The position numbers and the translations under genes were made by a program. Positions 1-13,959 of a DNA stretch of 64,000 bases are shown here, in pieces (within the stretch, counting starts at the first letter, position 1; the number at the start of each line of letters is the position of its first letter). This DNA is from Pegea sp. RAD2-039 (lineage: Eukaryota; Chordata; Thaliacea; Salpida; Salpidae). The DNA lies in NCBI GenBank assembly GCA_034620365.1, contig JAQGEQ010000363.1, positions 1,674,001-1,738,000 of the forward strand. The letters run 5' to 3'. The notes under the pieces were generated by a model that was given only the letters and a program-made list of their open reading frames with translations, was not told the DNA's origin and made no database searches.

Positions 1-1136
1 CAAGGACATGGGTGTGATAGTGATGGGTAAAGTTGAATCTGGTACCATAACCCGACAGCAACAACTAGTTTTGCAACCCAACAAGACAAAAGTGAAAGGT
101 ACTTGTTTGATTCAGTCGAGTTATTTGAAGTATTTCACTTTTCATCTTTTATAGTTGGAGCAATCTTTTGGAATGAAAATGAAGTTGATGCTGCCATCGC
201 AGGTGAAAACGTTAAACTGAGACTGGATGGTATTGAAGAAGAAGAAATCTGTAAAGTGAGTCGAAAGGAATCAAATTATCTTTTAAATTGAAATGTTAGG
301 ATTCAAATTAATTTGTAATTTCTAAAAACTTTTCTAAACAGTTAATCATAAAATTGTGAAGAAAAACAATTAGTCAACAAAAAGTTACTTGCTGCTGACA
401 TCTTCAGTTTAAAAGATGTGATTACAGCATGATAAATTGGTTAAAATATATCTTCAGTAATTTGCACTTTTATCTTTTCAAAATTATCAAATAAATATTA
501 TCTGATATTTATATATTTCAACTTGTTTCATTCATTGAATGTTGGTTTCAGGGTTTTGTGCTTTGCTCTGGAGTTCCCTGTACAACAACAACTTCATTTA
601 TTGCTCAAATTGCAATCATTGAATATAAAACCATCATAGCTGTTGGCTTTACAGCAATCATGCATCTTCATAGGTATTTCAACGATATATCAACAAATTT
701 CAAACTAATTTCATTTCAAAAATTTCTTTGATAATAATTTGAAGTCTTTTTACTGTTTCTTGCTTCACTATTTGCTCGACAATTTGTGAATATTTGATGT
801 ATGTTGCCTCTGTCATCTTCTGACCAAACATTTGATACTTACAGCTCGGTTCAAGAGGTCACCATCAAAAAGTTCTTGCACATCATCGACCGGAAAGGCA
901 ACCGGAATAGGTTGACTGTCCCATTTGTCAAACAGGTCCGTTTACTCGCAACAACTTCCCACTTGACTCACCTCTTCTTCTTTTAGGATCAAACAGTGAC
1001 TGCAGTCTTCCAGACTCCGGTTCCAGTTTGCATCGAGACTTTTGCGAACTTTCCACGGATGGCGAGATTTGCGCTTCGTGTAGAAAACGTCACAATGGCT
1101 ATCGGGAAGGTGTTGAAAGTACTTGCACCCGAATAA
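1..1136 (+). CDS. GSPT1: eRF3-type translation termination GTPase (3' part)
   Basis: This is the C-terminal 186 residues of a translation termination factor of the eRF3 (GSPT/Sup35) type, the GTPase that delivers eRF1 to ribosomes at stop codons. Exons: 1-98 (open at the left edge), 155-255, 552-673, 845-935, 987-1136 (TAA 1134-1136). All joins keep frame. The first exon reads KDMGVIVMGKVESG, the domain II start of this family. Next come GENVKLRLDGIEEEEI, AQIAIIEYKTII, FVKQD and the end AIGKVLKVLAPE. The G domain lies upstream of the window. HBS1 is the nearest alternative, but GIEEEEI and FVKQD fit eRF3 better. Oddities are a run of threonines after FVLCSG and a changed eRF1-contact motif, ARFALRV where the family has GRFTLRD. 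The last two exons and the following 150 bases are clearly richer in G+C than the surroundings. Confidence 0.87.
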
Positions 1137-1801
1137 CATGATATAACCCGGCGTGGTAGCGTACGGGTGGAAAAATCGAATGAAACCAGGTTGAGTGGTC
1201 CTCAAATCAGCATCAACCTTTCGATCCACTTCGACGAAACCGCGTCACGTGATGGGTGAGAGTGGGGCACCTTTTCGGGGCCTGTAAAGTGTCGAGGGTC
1301 TTTTTCGAATTGTTTAATGAATTATTGAAATTCTGAATGTATTTATGAAACAATTATATCTATGTTTGTCTTTCATCAACTAGTTTTTTGCTGATAATTT
1401 TCTTTTTTGTTCTGGAAGTTTCTAAACTTAGATTTGTTTGTTTTTAATCAATTTAATTTGTTTCAACCCCACTGGCTACGAGCTTGTTACAGTTTCACTT
1501 CAAACTTCATCCACAAGTCTAAATGCAGTTTCTAATTACTTCAGTTGTCTGCGAGAAGTCACTTGTGTCACGTGTAGTGTGGACAACTCCTCATATTTAT
1601 TACTGTTTATATAAACAGAAACCAATTTGCTGGGTGAAGTCCTGGGCATCTTTCTGTTTGTGCCTTTCAAATATGGAGTTAATTTGTTGACGTTTCTGCC
1701 AACATGCTGTCCGCCTTCTTACTTATACCTATGCTTTTATTTGAAGTCTAAAACTTGAGGCTTGGTCTGAAATTGATTCATTTATTTATTGTTTGAATAA
1801 G

Positions 1802-1807
1802 AATAAA
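1802..1807 (+). terminator. possible polyadenylation signal of the eRF3-like gene
   Basis: AATAAA lies about 670 bases after the eRF3-like stop codon, the first canonical hexamer I noticed on this strand. In such AT-rich DNA the hexamer occurs often by chance, so this is only a candidate. Confidence 0.25.
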
Positions 1808-4800
1808 GACTAGCTTATACTTAACAAAACTCTTCTGAGTTTGCAATCTCAGTTTTCGGATTTTCTTTTAAGTTTTCATTTAAGTTAGTTGAACAACATT
1901 AAGGTGGAATTAATAAAGTAGCAAAATAGATTTTCTGATTTTTCGTTACTTTCTCTTATCGACTTTAGTTAATTGTCTTTAATGTTTCACATTTCCATAA
2001 TAAATGTTCAGAAGTTATTTGTATGAAAAGTAAATATTTCTTTTAAATACTCTTTTTCTTTCAAATGCTTTACTTTCAATATTTATGTTAACTAGATCAG
2101 TTGTTTCTGCTTTTGTTGTGAGAAAAATTGTTTATTTAATTTGCTCTTTAATAATAGAAGTTGCTAAAATTGTTTGCTTTTTGTTTGTTGGTTATCAAAA
2201 TTCTAGGAAAAAAGCATCAATCAGCTAGTTGAAAAGTAATTAACATAAATAAATTGTAACCTGAATTATTGATGTTAGATTGATATTTGCTCAAACCTTA
2301 AGGTAATATATAAGTTCATAAACGACATCATTTATATAAGTTAGAAGAATTATTAAGACTAGATGACAATTGAAAAGATGATATCGCTCGCATAAGCTAC
2401 CTAGAACATGTTGAATAAACCTTTCAGTTTTATGTAAACTTGAAAAGTTGATTTTTGGAACCTCTTTGCAGTTCATGATCAAAAACTTCTTCAGATTTTA
2501 TCTAGATCAAAAATTCTTCTTTAGTTTTTGATGTACACTTAGTAAAACTGCGTTTACTAGTTGTAGCTATCATCAGAAAGTAAGTTTTTCGGTTGTAAGA
2601 AACCAATAAAAATTCTCTGAAAGTCTCAAGATATCTTAACGGTAACATGTGGCTTCACCATTTCTTAATTGACAACCAAATGTCTAAATTAAACATTAAC
2701 CAAATTATATATTTGATGTAAAAGCTTCATATAAAGAGTATGATAATGATGCAAGACATAAACTAGTTACTAAGCTTCATAAGATCATAATCTAATTATT
2801 TGAGGCTAATTAGTTGTTAAGAAAAATACAATTACTTTCATAAATGCATTTTGATTTTGTATAATTTTTAGAGCAACCACTCTTAATCAAATTAAGTGTC
2901 TTGCATAAAATTGCCTCAAGTAATTGGCAAAAGCAAGCCCATTTGTAACTTACAATTAAAAGATGTTAAGAAACAAGTTAGAAATATTAGATTTCAAGTA
3001 CCTTAAAAAGGTTTTGGTATTAATGTAAAAATATAAGACACAAAAATCCTTTTAAGATCAAGAAATTATATAGTTTTGTTCACCGAATTCAAATAAACCT
3101 TTTTTCAAATTGTAGTTGATACCTTATATTTAATATTACTTTCGAAGATAAAGTATAAGATAATGAGATTAATACTAAGAAATGGAAAATTATTCCACAA
3201 ACTCTGTTCTGGTTACAATAAGAAAGGCCAGGCTCACGAAATTATTAATTTAAAGATAAATCAATGTTTTAAAACTTATATTTCCAAAAACTTATAAGAA
3301 CAATTGTTGAGAAAGATTTTTTATAGTTTAATCTACTCTTACAAATTCCTATATTCTGTATTTAGTTTCCAAGAAAAATATTTAAGTTTTTCAACTTGTT
3401 CTCTCCATAACGAAGTTTTAAATCACTTATATTTACATCTTATCTCTTTTAAAACCAATTTACATAAATCTGTTTTTGTGTCATTTGCTAATACTCTTCT
3501 AACCTCATTATAGATATTAAAAAATGTTTTTTAAAGTTAATCTGATTAAAAGTTATGTTTTTAAAAACTGGTTTGATTTGGAGCTATAACTTTTAACATT
3601 TATTTACCCTAACAGATTTTGGATAAGTTAACAAATGATTTTTAGCCAAGTTTAATTTTTTATTTTTAAGCCTGCTGTCAACTAAACTCAATTCCAGAAA
3701 GCAGTAACTTTTACGAATCGAATATTTTGATTTTTTAAGCCTATTTATGTCCAGCTGAGAGATGCTTGCTTTATACGAAGCTTCAAAGTTCTTTTTAGAT
3801 CAGACAATCTAAGTTTTTATTATATATTCTATTATCTTATCTAAAGAGACTTACACTTATTAGGATAAACCTTTTTTGGATGTAAAAACTATTTTTATAT
3901 ATCAATTTATTTTGACTAATGGCTCTCTAAATTAGAATTTTTATTAAATCAGTTTTTTCTTGAAGCATTTAACTTTATTTCTAAATTAGATATCAGGTCA
4001 CAAAATTAACTTGTAAGTGTTTTATAGCTTGAAAAATTGCTTATGATTTTTTAAACATGCTTTGATAAAAGTCAAAGTTTAATTTCATCTTGTAAAAATG
4101 ATAATTTGTTATTTAAGTTAATAAATCATGGGTTTTAGATAGATTGAAAAATTATTACAGTTGTTTGAGGTTTTTCCAGAAACTTATATGCTTCATAGAT
4201 TTTATCATTGTAGCCTTTAGACGAGTAGCTTTTACATATTGATTTTATTTGATTATTAATTTTTGCATATTAATATACTTTCATACAAATAGATTTAAAG
4301 CAGACAAACCTTTAAACTAATCTTTGGTCCCTATAAAGTCATTAAACTGAGAAATAAGTAGGAAATCAAGAAAATTGAATCAAATAGCATTGCAGTGGTT
4401 CTATTTCCTGCTTAAAAGTTCTCAGGTTGCAAATATTTTGACAAAGAATCACAATTCATTTTTCATATTTCTATTATTTAAAGCATTTCACTGAAAACAT
4501 TTTACTTTAATTTTTTTATGTTTAATATTTACTAACTCGAAACTTATTTAGTTTGTTGATTTACAAAGTTGAGGTTTTTGTATTTGCTCAGACATTTGTT
4601 GAGAAGTTACCTGCAGTTTCTGATCATTCTTTTTCAAAACTTTTTTTTATTCTAAACATTTAAAAGTTTCTTATATTTTTGAAAAGGAAACTTTTTGATA
4701 GATTTTTTAGCTTCCTTCTGAGTTTGCGAATCTTCTATCTGTTTACTTTGTTCCACATTATTCGATTTTTATCTCATTATTGTAGTTTATTTTTACAATC

Positions 4801-7240
4801 TTACAAAATTGAACTTCTAATGTTGCTACTTAGGTGTTTGTATTTTGTGAGTCTTTTTGATTTGAGGAAATATTTTTCAACTTATGTAATACTATCTCTT
4901 TATACAATAAGATGAACTTTAACCTACTTGTCTGTGAGGTTTTTAATTCTTCAAGTAAAGAAACCTTTTATAAGTGCTTATATTGTTTTATATTGTGCTA
5001 TTGTATCAGGAAAAGATCAGATTTAGATCAAGTAAATTAGATAAACTAAAATATAGCTGCCAAAAAGATCTTTATCTCAGCTTATTTTTTAAAAATTACA
5101 AATCTCTTATTTGGAATTACCCTTAGTTCAGTTTAATGAGATTATTACTCAGTTAATAGCTTACACACGGGTATAAGTTGAGATGCTGTTATGATGTCTT
5201 TGATTACTGTTGTAACACTGTTGTAATAGAATCTTATTTCTGTATATTAAATGTTAAAACTTATTAGCTAATCAAGTTATATTTATGATGGTAAAAATAG
5301 TTTCAAAGTGCTTTGTTTATATCATAGTATTTCTTACACTTTCTACGGTAGAACAATCTCTGATTTTAAAAATAGATGTAACAAGTTTAATAAATTTATG
5401 TAATGTTTACTTGAGCATGATTCAATTGAAATACTGATAGCTTTTGTGTTTTTATACTTCATTGTAATTGTTATTGCATAATGTTCTAGCTATTACAATT
5501 GTACCAAAATATTGCATTATTTTGCTAGTTTGTTTTTAAGATTTAAGTTTCTATTAGTTATTTGAATAATTCATTTTTTTAAAGTAGTGCCTTTCAATGA
5601 TTAGAATGCTGTTTTAAAAGTATCAAATAGCTTATATGTACATTGAGAAATATTATGAACAAGTTTAAAGATTTTATATTTGAACTTATGATTATTAAAT
5701 TACAAATTTTTTCAAAAAAATTAATGAAATATAAAATAAGGTGTCGTAGTGAGTAATAATTTAGTAATTAGGTATGTACCATTAGTAAGAAATGTCATAA
5801 AATTTGTAAAGCTTATTTAAAAAGTTCAAATTAATTGTTTAAACAGTTTAAGGCTACTTAACAGAGTGAAAGACAGTTTACAGTTTAACTAGCTTAGTAC
5901 AAATCGTAGAAATATAAGATTTATATATTATCACTATACTATTTATTGATATTTTTCGATTTCAAGTCAAATATAAGAATTTAGTTTTATCATAAATCAG
6001 TTTTTATTTGGTAAATACTAAAAGTTGTATTTTTCATTTAATGTTTGTGAATAAATAATTTTTAGGTATCTGAGAACCAGAGTATGATCAGAAGCTTATA
6101 TTTAAGATTTGTCTTTTAACTATTAAGGTAATTAAATGAATATTTGTAGAGTTGAGATTGATTTGTTGTCAGAATTCTTCCTGTTAATTATCAATTCCCA
6201 ATTTTGAAGAACAACGTCTGATTGTTTTTAAAGACTCAAGAAAAATTCAGCAACACTTTAAGTAATCTTGATCATTTGTCAGATATAATCTTTTGAATGA
6301 TAAATGAAACAAATTAGAGCAAAAATTGCTGCTTGTTAAAAACCTGAAGGACAATTTTATCAATTTGTTTATATTATACATGATATAGTGTCCTAAAATT
6401 CGATCTGTGTAATGAATATAACTTAACAAATACATAGAAGGTTTTAGTTTTATTTTCAAAATAACCCAAGTAATATTTTGATTGAACTTTTTTTCAAATT
6501 ATAAAAAAACTTCTTCTAATTTGATAAATTATTCGTCTGACTCAATTGTAAAATAACTAAAAAACGGGTTAGTGCTTTTTGGGGATTTAAAACTCATTCA
6601 TTTTGATTTTGATTAATGAATTCAAAATGTATTTGTAAAATGTATGAATGAATTTGTAAAATAGAATTATAATTAGTAAACAATTTCAAATAAAATTTGA
6701 ATAATACCTGAATAAAAACAAGTAAGTTGCATCTCTTGTTCGCTTATAAAATCTCCTAATTAAAAATATTAGAATAAAATGCCAAATTAAAAAAAAGTTT
6801 CTTTGATTTTTGTGCCACTAAAATATGGAGGTGTTGAAACAACTTTGAATATTGAATAATCTACATATTGGTCTTGCTTGGCTTAAATTTACATGTTAAA
6901 AGCATTTTAATCATTTCAAAGTATGTTGGTTAGATAAAATTAGTAAAAAAAATAAAAGTTATCGCTGATGATTGGAGAATAGGTAAAAGTTGAAAACATA
7001 ACCCACTGGAAATAGCGCCGGAAACCCAGGAAAAGTTCTTTTAATAATTGCGGTTTTCAGTTTATTTGAAAAATTATTGAAAAGTTGTCAAAATATTTTG
7101 AATGTTAATGATAAATGTTGAACATTTTCAAACATTTTCTTCAAAGTTTTACAAAATATAAACAGAAATAAATGATAGTTTATAGAAATTCTAATTTTTT
7201 AACTTTGATGTCACACTCATTGAAAAACGTCGATTTGATA
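1808..7240. other. long gene-free AT-rich stretch
   Basis: About 5.4 kb of very AT-rich sequence. The open frames here are short, low-complexity and rich in Phe, Leu, Lys and Tyr, as expected from composition alone. I see no recognisable protein motif, no RNA gene and no long repeat. Confidence 0.6.
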
Positions 7241-7256
7241 TTATTATGATGAGTTG

Positions 7257-7300
7257 TTACGTCACTAGTTTCGTGACTTACTGGCTCGGAAGTGACGTCA
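7257..7300. promoter_or_regulatory. CRE-like pair, possible promoter region
   Basis: TTACGTCA at 7257-7264 is followed by the perfect palindrome TGACGTCA at 7293-7300, the consensus CREB/ATF site. They sit in a short island less AT-rich than its surroundings (about 7240-7400), roughly 0.9 kb upstream of the first coding exon of the two-helix membrane protein. The motifs are directly visible. A promoter role is inferred from clustering and position. Confidence 0.4.
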
Positions 7301-8225
7301 TACTGCAAAAGTAACGTAGCAAATGACACAATCTCACTCACGCCATCATGAATGAAAGAACTGTTAGTCTTTTTCAGTCACTTGTGTTTACCGCAAGTCT
7401 CGCATATAACTATAGTGATTCACAAAATTCGTTTTTTAGTGAAGCCTTATTAGTAAACCACCATTTTAGTAAAGAGTTTGAAATAAAGGTTTTAAAAATA
7501 AATTTTTAATAACAAAGTTTTACAAATAGTGATTTATTCTTTAGTACTTTTGGTAGAGATTATTCAGCTTTTAGCAAGATTTAGTTGACTTTATTTATTT
7601 ATTCTTTTAAAAGTACTTACAAGTGTTTACAATTTGATTTGATATCAGCTAGATATGAACGATCTAAAAGATGATGTCAACAACTTTGTCACGTTATTTT
7701 CATTATTACTAATATGTCATTTGTTAATGTTTTTGTTTTTAATTAGTCATCAGTTAACGTATGGTATTGACATTTCACGAGTTAAAAAGCATATAGAAGT
7801 TATAGTTTTTGAAGCTGGTTTCTACATGGGTACTGTTGAAATGTTTTCAACATACAAGTTAAAAGTAGTCGATTACAAAGTCTAGTTTTGAGTTACTAAT
7901 GATTATTTAATTTTATCAGGATTAATGCATAGATGAAGAATTGTTAAAAGTTAACCGTAACACACTTTCGATTCTATTGAATTTACAAAGAAATATTTTT
8001 ACACAAATTGTTTTTGAGTGTTTTTATTTATTTATCTGTTTCAAAACTAACAGATTTATTATTTGAGGGCAGTTTAGACTTCATTCGTTTAGCTTATTTA
8101 AATAAGACTTTAAATGAAATGAATTTACTTTGTGATTTTATATTTTTAGCAGGAATAGTTTCATAGTTTGCTACAATTAAAAGTAGAGTCATATAAGTTT
8201 GTTTCAACAAGATTAAACCCTAGCA

Positions 8226-11200
8226 ATGACATCCTTGGAAAGTGATGGTAGCGAAGCATCAACGTCTATTCCAACACGGACCGTATCTCCAAAAATCTCG
8301 ACTGAAAATACATCATTTCTTCCTCCATATTCTGGCAGAAGATCTAAACTATCATCTACATCTTCGATTGAATCTACTCGGTTTAATTATGTCTGTGAAA
8401 CAATGCTTATAGATGGAGTTCTTTCTACAAATGAAACTCAACAGATGAGACGATCAACATCCAGTATTTTCCGACCTAGTAAGTCTTTTTGAAACTATTT
8501 TTATACTTTGCAATTAACAAAACGATTTCTTGTTTAATTACTATTTTGTTGGATGTGTCAACTATTTAACTTTTATTCTTAAGGACGTTTCTGATCAGTT
8601 TGAAAGTAAGGATGTTGTTTCTGGTTTGAATGTAGTTTTGCTTAAAAAGGTTTAACCAAATTTGAGATTGAAGCCAATCAGATTGACTCTTGACTTAAAA
8701 AAACTGATTATTACAGACAGATCTTGTTTTTAGTGGTCAGAGGTGCTTATAAAAGTCTTCAAAGCTAGCTAACTTATTGTTATTGTGTGAAATTTTTTGA
8801 ACAATTTATAACATAAAAGGATGTTAAGTTTGAAGTTTCATTTTATTATAATAGAAACTGATTGAAAATATTTTCTTCATTACAACTCAATTTTCTTTTT
8901 GTAAGTTCCTGGATATATTTGACATCTAAAATCAAATATTTTCTCAGAGTGTTATATATAAGTGTTCTACTTAAACAGTTTTCTTTTAAGGTCTTAAGAT
9001 GAATAGAAATTATTTTTTGGTAAAGTTATCCTAATATTTTCTCATTAGCATTTATGCTAAGTTGATTTTTACAGATATCCGTTTTTCTAATTTTGCAAAT
9101 GTATTTCACAACCTTTGATTGAGCGAAATTATTTTTAACAAACTTTAAAATTTGGAAGTGAAAAATCAAAACTGATGATGAGAAATAAACACTAAATTGG
9201 TGTCTGCAATTGATGAATCATCAAAGTTATATAAAGATATAGTAAATAAAGTCCGGATATGTTTTGTAAACTCATAAAATAGAAGCACTAATTTGAGGAA
9301 GATTAGATTAGGTATGATTACGTATAAGAAGTCTTTCTCTAGATTTTTGAAAATAATAAAAAATAATCTGTTCTAGATAATTGGTTTTACTTTATTCTGC
9401 AATTTTATGTATTTCAATTAAGTATGTACTTCATAAAGAAATTAAAAAGATAATTTTGTATACTTGAGTAAACAGTTTTATAAAGAAAAACAACAACAAA
9501 AGGTTTGTGATTTTAAAACTTACTTTAGTAATTTTTCAATAACTTTGTAGAATAAGTAAATTGTAATATAAGTCTTCTACTAACTAAAGGTTTAAGCCGA
9601 TCATAAAATTTTTATTGATTGTTTTAACTATAAATGCACTAAGTTTAAATAATAAATCTTATATTTGATGTAAAACGTTGTCAGTTAAAAATGGAAGTTT
9701 AATAAAAAGTTTTAAATTGTTGTTTTAATTAAAAGTTAATTTTGCGGCAATTACTTTTTGGTTGCTTTAGAGAGTTTTACAAATGTATTTAATATCAATT
9801 TATTATCTATATTTTTAGCAGTGGGCGGTTGAAACATCTTGTAATTTCCTTGCTTTAACTCTTTTATTAGAGACCTTTATTTATAATCGATTATATCAAT
9901 AATTATTATAAGTGTTTAAGCTTTTTGCTTCATATAAGCTTGTCAAGCTTCAATTATTTATAAAAAAAAAGTTTCTTGTTGTTTAGGTTTCAAGTTAAGT
10001 CAAAAAATAAGCTTTTATAGTCAGCGCAGTTTTATACTTTTCATTCTATCTTTCATTCCGACTAAAAAATAATAGATTAAAATCATTAATTAATATTTGA
10101 GAGATATTTGGAAGCAGTTTTATTAGAGCCAGATTGACATTAAGCCAAATTGTTTTCCATTTTAATAATTTATCAATTATGCAATTCTAGAAAGCTAAAT
10201 GAAAATCGATTTAAAAGTGTCAGTACATTGAGCTGCATTTATTGTTATGAACGCTTTAAATTCTTTTAGTTATTATTGAAATGTATATAAATTTAGCAAC
10301 ATAGTGAGTTTCATTTTGTTGTTTTGCTTGGCTACTTTTTTAATCGGATTTTTGTTCTTGTTAAAAAATTAGCTGAGGAAATATTGATTATTAAGTTTAA
10401 ATTTTTCTTTTATTTATTGTTATTTATAAACTCATTTAAATTACTTAACACTTCACAACAGGATAAATTACAAAACTAATTCAATAGTATATTGCAATGA
10501 TTCACCAAAATTTATTTGACTAAAGTGTAACATATCATTAACTGATTAATTCCACCAAGAAAGTTTATTATCAGCTACGTAAGAACTACAAGTTAAATAA
10601 GTTTATTTTTAAGTATAATTAATAAGTAGAAGTCATTTGAAAGAAAGGGTCACCATTAATAATTTAATCTGCTTACATTTAAAACGCTTATTTTGATTTT
10701 CTTTGCAGGTACAAGTCACGCTCAAGCCCCGGCTTACATTACGAGAAATTCATCAGTTTCACGAATCTCTTTAGCACCTTCAATTGGTGAAATTATGGCT
10801 TCTTTACCGCTTAGAAACTCATCATTCAATGGTGAGATGTCTAATCTTACAAACAAGAGATCAACTCGTCATAGTTTTGGAAAAGAGTGGACGAAAAACC
10901 ATTGGGATAAAATGAAAGGATTAGGTAAACGTTGATATCGTGTATTTGTTAGTTTATTGCTAAGGTTTGATAGAAGAAGTTGTTTGACATAGAATGACTT
11001 TTAAATTTTCAGAATGCATGCCAAATTCTGATTATGATTTTTGCAGAGTATTAAAGTAAGTTTGATTATTTAGTCAGTGTGTGTTAGTCAAATAAGCTTT
11101 ACCTTTTAACTAACTATAACCACACTAAATCTTTTAAACTATTTACTTTAAATTATTTAAAAGTATAAATATTTTTATTATTACGTAATTATTTCAGTTA

Positions 11201-12731
11201 CAAATTTAAGTAACTTACAAATCTAGTACAAAGGTAAATTGAAAATGGGATACTTATACTTAGAATATTTGATTTTGTAATCTTGTTTATAATTTGCCAA
11301 CTGTCAAAAGCTGATAGAAATTACAACAAACTAAGATATGAAAAAGCTTGAAAACAGTTAATTGATTGAACCATAATTACCACATTTCCTAAAACGTGAA
11401 GCGATTACCTCCATAACATTTTTGTAAGAATTTCTTCACATTTAATTCGTTTGTTTTAATAAAAGTAATAAGTTAATAACAACATCTATTCAAATTCATT
11501 ACATTTTTGATGCAGTATTTTACAGTTAATGTTCTCTACTGCTTATTAACTTCACTTTACTTAAGATGAATAAAATTAAAATTAAAAGTATCTTGTTGAC
11601 TATTTATTTCAAAAGATAAAAATGATTCATTTATATAAGTTTACGAGTAATACCAAGTTACTAATTTATGTGGTTATTTCATCAAGTACAAACCGTGTGC
11701 TTGATGTGTTGTAATTTCCAACTAAAACTAAAATTTTTAACAGTGAGAAAAAAACTTTGGATTCCATTAACCCCCTAGTTTTGAACCCTGATAAAATTCG
11801 TTGTGCTTTTACTAGAAGTGTGTATGGCTATAAACGTTTTAATATAAAATAGTAAATGCAAATGCTTCAGTAGAGGCTTGATTTCAATTTGCCTAACAAT
11901 TACTTTCTAACGAGCATAAGTTATGCATTTTGTATCATTTTTTTCATCGATAAATATAAACTTATTTTCAAATTGTTTCAAGTTAAATTTACAAAATTTA
12001 TTTATAATCTAAGTTATAGATAATTATAATAATATATATTAATATCTTATAAAATTTGTACTTTTATGAAGTTGAATTAAATCATCTAATAAATAATAAT
12101 AAAAGTCAATTGATATTATCAACAAAGTTTTTCCAACAAGTCTGTTAGATTGTAACGATATCTTTTTTCATTTAATTTCAAGATTAAGTTGCTCTTCACT
12201 AATATTTCAGTAAAAGTTTAGAAATCATCTTCTTTCTAAATCTTAATTTTCGCAGAACAAACATCAAGTCAAGCTAAAAAGTGCTCCAAATTATCCAGTG
12301 GATTTGCTCCTTTAATGATCTTCGGAGGATTAGTTTTTGTTTGTATCGGTGTTTCTGCTAATTTCAACAGTCAAAGCAAAGATCATGAAAAGTTACAAAG
12401 ACTCAGTGTAGCTCCTCTAGCGATGGGCAGCTTTATGTTGATGCTGGGCACGATCCTTATGTGTACTTGGTTTGGATGTCGCACTCGAGCAAGAGCAATT
12501 GATCAAAAGGTCCTCCACGGATCCAGGGAGTTTCTTAATGAAGAAAATTTGCTGCAAACTCTTTTCGCAAAAATTTATGGAAATAATAATCCAAAACTTG
12601 ATGAGGTTTTTTCGCCTCAAGTCATCATAGGAAGATACAGTGATGAAAAAAGTCAAATTGCAGCGGCGGCAGCAGCCTCAACTGCAATCACGTCAGATGT
12701 GACGAATTCGAGAAGAGAAGATCAGCCCTGA
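8226..12731 (+). CDS. two-helix membrane protein of unknown function
   Basis: Three exons, 8226-8478, 10709-10924 and 12256-12731, sum to 945 bases and give 314 residues with preserved phase. Residues 1-156 are Ser/Thr-rich and look disordered (for example SLESDGSEASTS and SSTSSIEST), with no recognisable domain. The last exon carries two hydrophobic helices at about residues 174-193 (APLMIFGGLVFVCIG) and 207-230 (VAPLAMGSFMLMLGTILMC). A short polar loop separates them, and a cytosolic-looking tail begins with CRTRARA and contains an alanine run. The arrangement resembles TMEM200-type hairpin membrane proteins, but similarity by eye is weak and I assign no orthologue. The start is the first ATG of an open frame preceded by noncoding sequence. 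The introns are 2.2 and 1.3 kb, much longer than in neighbouring genes. Confidence 0.7.
11013..11055 (+). other. candidate alternative (poison) exon of the two-helix gene
   Basis: Within the second intron a 43-base block is bounded by TTTTCAG on the left and GTAAGT on the right, both good splice signals. It can be read from the preceding exon (E C M P N S D Y D F C R V L). However, including it shifts phase and reaches a stop a few codons into the last exon, before both transmembrane helices. It is either an unused pseudo-exon or a regulated exon that yields a truncated product. Confidence 0.3.
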
Positions 12732-13959
12732 TCATCAGATAAGGAAATTATTTTTTTCACTTTTCTCAGTCTAACTGCCTCAAAGAGTGTTCTGGTCTTA
12801 TCTTAGACGAAATCTTTTGCAAAAAGTTTTGCACAAGTCCAACAGCGTCAAATCGTTTCTTTTACAAACATCACTATAACAAAATAATATTCAAATGTTG
12901 AAACTTATCTAATCTTAAGAAGTGAATTTTTGCGTTTTCATATTCGTATTTTGATCGGCCACATCATTTCTGTAAGTCAGCTGATATTCTATTTCAAACC
13001 AACATCTGTACAAAAGTTTTCTTCTAATCTTACATTTTTGACACACTTTTTCTCAAAAACTTCTGTATTTCAAAAGTTTTTTTGACTTGTTACTCATAAA
13101 AATTCAAAAAAAGTCTGCTATACATCGATTAAACTAAATCAAAAAGGTTTTATTCGTGTTATTTTATACTTTATAACACTTTGAATATATCAGCATAGCC
13201 TGACATGTTATCTATGTCTAAAGTCAATTTAAATTGTTTACTTACTAAATATAAAAGATGTTCTTGTCTTGCATATATTGTTAAAGTATTTTCAAAGCAT
13301 GTCTTTTCAAACAAATGTAATCTGATGGTACAGCTGCAATTTCAATGTTTCTTTCGACAACCTCTATTCGCGTTTGTATCTTACCTTCATAAGGAGTTAA
13401 GATATGTACAATAGCTCTTGATTAGTTATTACAATATTAATGGTGTAATGTATTACTCAAGTAATTATTTTAAACATACAAGTTTATACTGCGCATCATA
13501 ATATTTGTTTAATAATCACCTTTGCTGTTCAGTAAAGCATCAATTACCTAATTTAAGTTTAGAAAACAACTTTGGATTTTTATTTTTAAATTATAAAAAC
13601 AAGTTAAATAGATTCATACTAGCATCAAGCAGTCTTTTAGCAAATGCTGAAGCTTCAGTTTATTCAGATTTTTTCTTGATTATAGTTACGAGAAAAAGTG
13701 GCTATGAACAATTATATTATAAAAATGATCGAATGCAATCGATGATTAGTATGAAAGTATATGCAATATAATTTACAATTTAGGTATTTAAATATGAAAA
13801 CTTTGTTTTTCTTAGTAAACGAACAAAATAGTTCTTATAGTATTGATTCGTTGATATAAGAGTTCATGGTTTCAGTGGAATTACTACGACATGTAGCCTT
13901 ACTTTGAGTGGTCATTGAAGTAGTAACATAAATTTTTGATTTGTATCTATAGCGAAAGT
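12732..13959. other. 3' flank, no gene seen
   Basis: Contains the presumed 3' untranslated region of the two-helix protein. Two Phe/Leu-rich open frames here have no motif, no splice-site support and biased composition, so I do not call them. Confidence 0.5.

Noticed and set aside
7655-7885. 76-residue frame with a hydrophobic segment
   Set aside because: No motif, no splice partner and a composition typical of AT-rich noncoding DNA.
13205-13771. Two open frames of 69 and 88 codons
   Set aside because: Biased composition, no recognisable domain and no supporting splice sites. They sit in the 3' flank of another gene.
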